A stretch of DNA of 7,796 nt from Acetofilamentum sp. (GTDB lineage Bacteria > Bacteroidota > Bacteroidia > Bacteroidales > JAFGXI01), in contig DYOK01000127.1 of assembly GCA_020720565.1 (NCBI GenBank), positions 1-7,796 of the forward strand, given 5' to 3'. Shown here piece by piece: positions 6,573 to 7,796 of the stretch. The position numbers were made by a program, and so were the translations under genes. The notes below the pieces were generated by a model, which saw only the letters and a program-made list of their open reading frames with translations, did not search any database and had not been told where the DNA came from. The stretch's first letter is position 1, and every line of letters begins with the position of its first letter.

Positions 6573-7796
6573 ATGATACATTCATTAAAGAAAATGCTCA
6601 GCTTAGCCCTTGTTTCAGGTTTGCTATTGAGCTCATGTGTTAAAACCGACTTCGACGAACCCGATCTTCCCAATCCTTGCGATATGCAATCTGGTCTAAC
6701 ACCCAATATTACAGTTCAAGGTATCGGAACTTTATTTGCCTCTTTACCGTTAGTTCAGGGCAGCACCACAGTTCATCAATTCCCCGATAGTAACATTGTT
6801 TTAGAAGCCATTGTGGTATCTAACGATGCATCGGGCAATATCTATAAATCACTTTATTTAGAAGATGCAACTGGAGCTGTGATGCTAAGTATCGAAGGTA
6901 GCGATTTATATAACGATTACCCACAAGGCCAAAAAGTCCATCTAAATTTAGCTAACATGACCGTTGAATTCGACACTTGGGTATCGATTCACGAAATTGG
7001 TTATGGGACTTATGTCGAAGGGAGTGTAATTAAAGGTATTGGTCGAATACCAGTCACTATCTTACCCAATTTGCTTAAAAACCACAGTTGCAAAACCACA
7101 CCAACGCCTACAGTATTAGATTTAGCTGGTATTAATGTAGCTAACATGGGTCGATTGGTTACTTTTAATAATGTTCAGATTATTGCTGCGGATACCGCAA
7201 AAACATATGCCGATGCTGTAAGCGACCCACCTGCAAGTGCTAATATTATGCTCGAAGATTGCAATGGGACGCAAATTATTATGCGAAACAGTGGTTATGC
7301 ATTATTTGCGGGCCTTAATGTGCCTAATGGAAAAGGGTCTGTTACAGGTATTCTAACCAAATATGGGTCCGATTATCAGATTTTGCTTAACGATACCAGT
7401 GGCGTTCAACTTAATGGTACACGATGCGGGTCTGGAAATGGGGCTGGTACCGGTACCGGAACTTTTGCCGATCCTTTCGATGTAGAACACGCAACATCCG
7501 ATAACACAGGAACTGGCGTTTGGGTTCAAGGCTTCATTGTAGGAATTATTGATGTAACCACAGACCCTAATAATTTTGTTAAAGATTTAAGTGCACCTTT
7601 CTTATCTAACAGTAACATCTATATTGCAGCCTCTGCAACTGAAACCGATACCACAAAAATGTTGATTGTTCAATTACCTTCGGGTGCAATTCGTACAGCA
7701 ACAAATTTAGTGGACAATGCCTCTTTGTTAGGTAAAGAGATTAAGTATCATGGCGATTTAATGTCTTATTTCTCTGCTAAAGGTATGAAAAACACG
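6573..7796 (+). CDS. Surface lipoprotein, DUF5689-like plus DUF6359-like OB-fold domains (3' partial)
   Basis: I read 408 codons without a stop from the ATG at 6573 to the window end. The signal is MIHSLKKMLSLALVSGLLLSSC with lipobox L19-S20-S21-C22. After C22 comes VKTDFDEPD, an acidic stretch like the Bacteroidota lipoprotein export signal, so the protein should be displayed on the cell surface. Residues about 43-283 look like the DUF5689 family: strands such as ITVQGIGTLF, VLEAIVVSND, SLYLEDATGAVMLSIEG, then a second strand set with RLVTFNNVQII and GSVTGILTKYGSDYQI. A Gly/Thr linker (286-296) leads to FADPFDVEHA...GVWVQGFIVGI (298-325), the opening of a DUF6359-type domain. Both families are thought to be OB-fold-like and occur with extracellular nucleases in Bacteroidota. 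Likely role: substrate-capturing partner of the receptor 34 nt upstream. Family names come from recall of motif style; the OB-fold role is inference. Confidence 0.85.
   Translation, partial: MIHSLKKMLSLALVSGLLLSSCVKTDFDEPDLPNPCDMQSGLTPNITVQGIGTLFASLPLVQGSTTVHQFPDSNIVLEAIVVSNDASGNIYKSLYLEDATGAVMLSIEGSDLYNDYPQGQKVHLNLANMTVEFDTWVSIHEIGYGTYVEGSVIKGIGRIPVTILPNLLKNHSCKTTPTPTVLDLAGINVANMGRLVTFNNVQIIAADTAKTYADAVSDPPASANIMLEDCNGTQIIMRNSGYALFAGLNVPNGKGSVTGILTKYGSDYQILLNDTSGVQLNGTRCGSGNGAGTGTGTFADPFDVEHATSDNTGTGVWVQGFIVGIIDVTTDPNNFVKDLSAPFLSNSNIYIAASATETDTTKMLIVQLPSGAIRTATNLVDNASLLGKEIKYHGDLMSYFSAKGMKNT

Noticed and set aside
7446..7457. Perfect 12-bp palindrome GGTACCGGTACC
   Set aside because: It lies inside the lipoprotein gene and is fully explained by repeated Gly-Thr codons (GGT ACC) in the inter-domain linker.

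Overview
The window looks like chromosomal DNA from a Bacteroidota bacterium, most likely of the Bacteroidales/Marinilabiliales type. This rests on moderate-to-low GC, type I signal peptides ending in Ala-Gln, AT-rich start regions without Shine-Dalgarno sequences, TTG/TAnnTTTG-type promoter candidates, and gene families typical of that phylum. No rRNA, tRNA, CRISPR array, insertion sequence or phage gene is visible.

Left part (1-2154, all minus strand): a tightly packed three-gene unit, transcribed lolA -> small lipoprotein -> xerD. The lolA stop overlaps the lipoprotein start by 38 nt, and the lipoprotein stop overlaps the xerD start as ATGA. XerD is the chromosome-dimer recombinase and lacks only its last few residues at the window edge. 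LolA is the periplasmic lipoprotein chaperone. The lipoprotein between them is not a named family member I can identify with certainty, but its layout resembles LolB, the outer-membrane acceptor that Bacteroidota were long thought to lack.

Middle (2155-4057): a 184-nt gap holds a good intrinsic terminator for the next gene and a promoter candidate for the lolA unit. A secreted endonuclease/exonuclease/phosphatase-family enzyme follows (minus strand, 2339-3400). A 657-nt AT-rich divergent intergenic region then holds a promoter candidate and a roughly 180-nt leader for the right-hand operon.

Right part (4058-7796, plus strand): a TonB-dependent outer-membrane receptor of 826 aa, followed 34 nt later by a surface-type lipoprotein with predicted OB-fold-like domains (DUF5689-like then DUF6359-like), cut by the window end. 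Together with the divergent secreted nuclease this looks like a candidate system for capturing, cutting and importing an extracellular phosphoester polymer such as DNA or RNA. The substrate is inference; the gene order and domain types are what the sequence shows.
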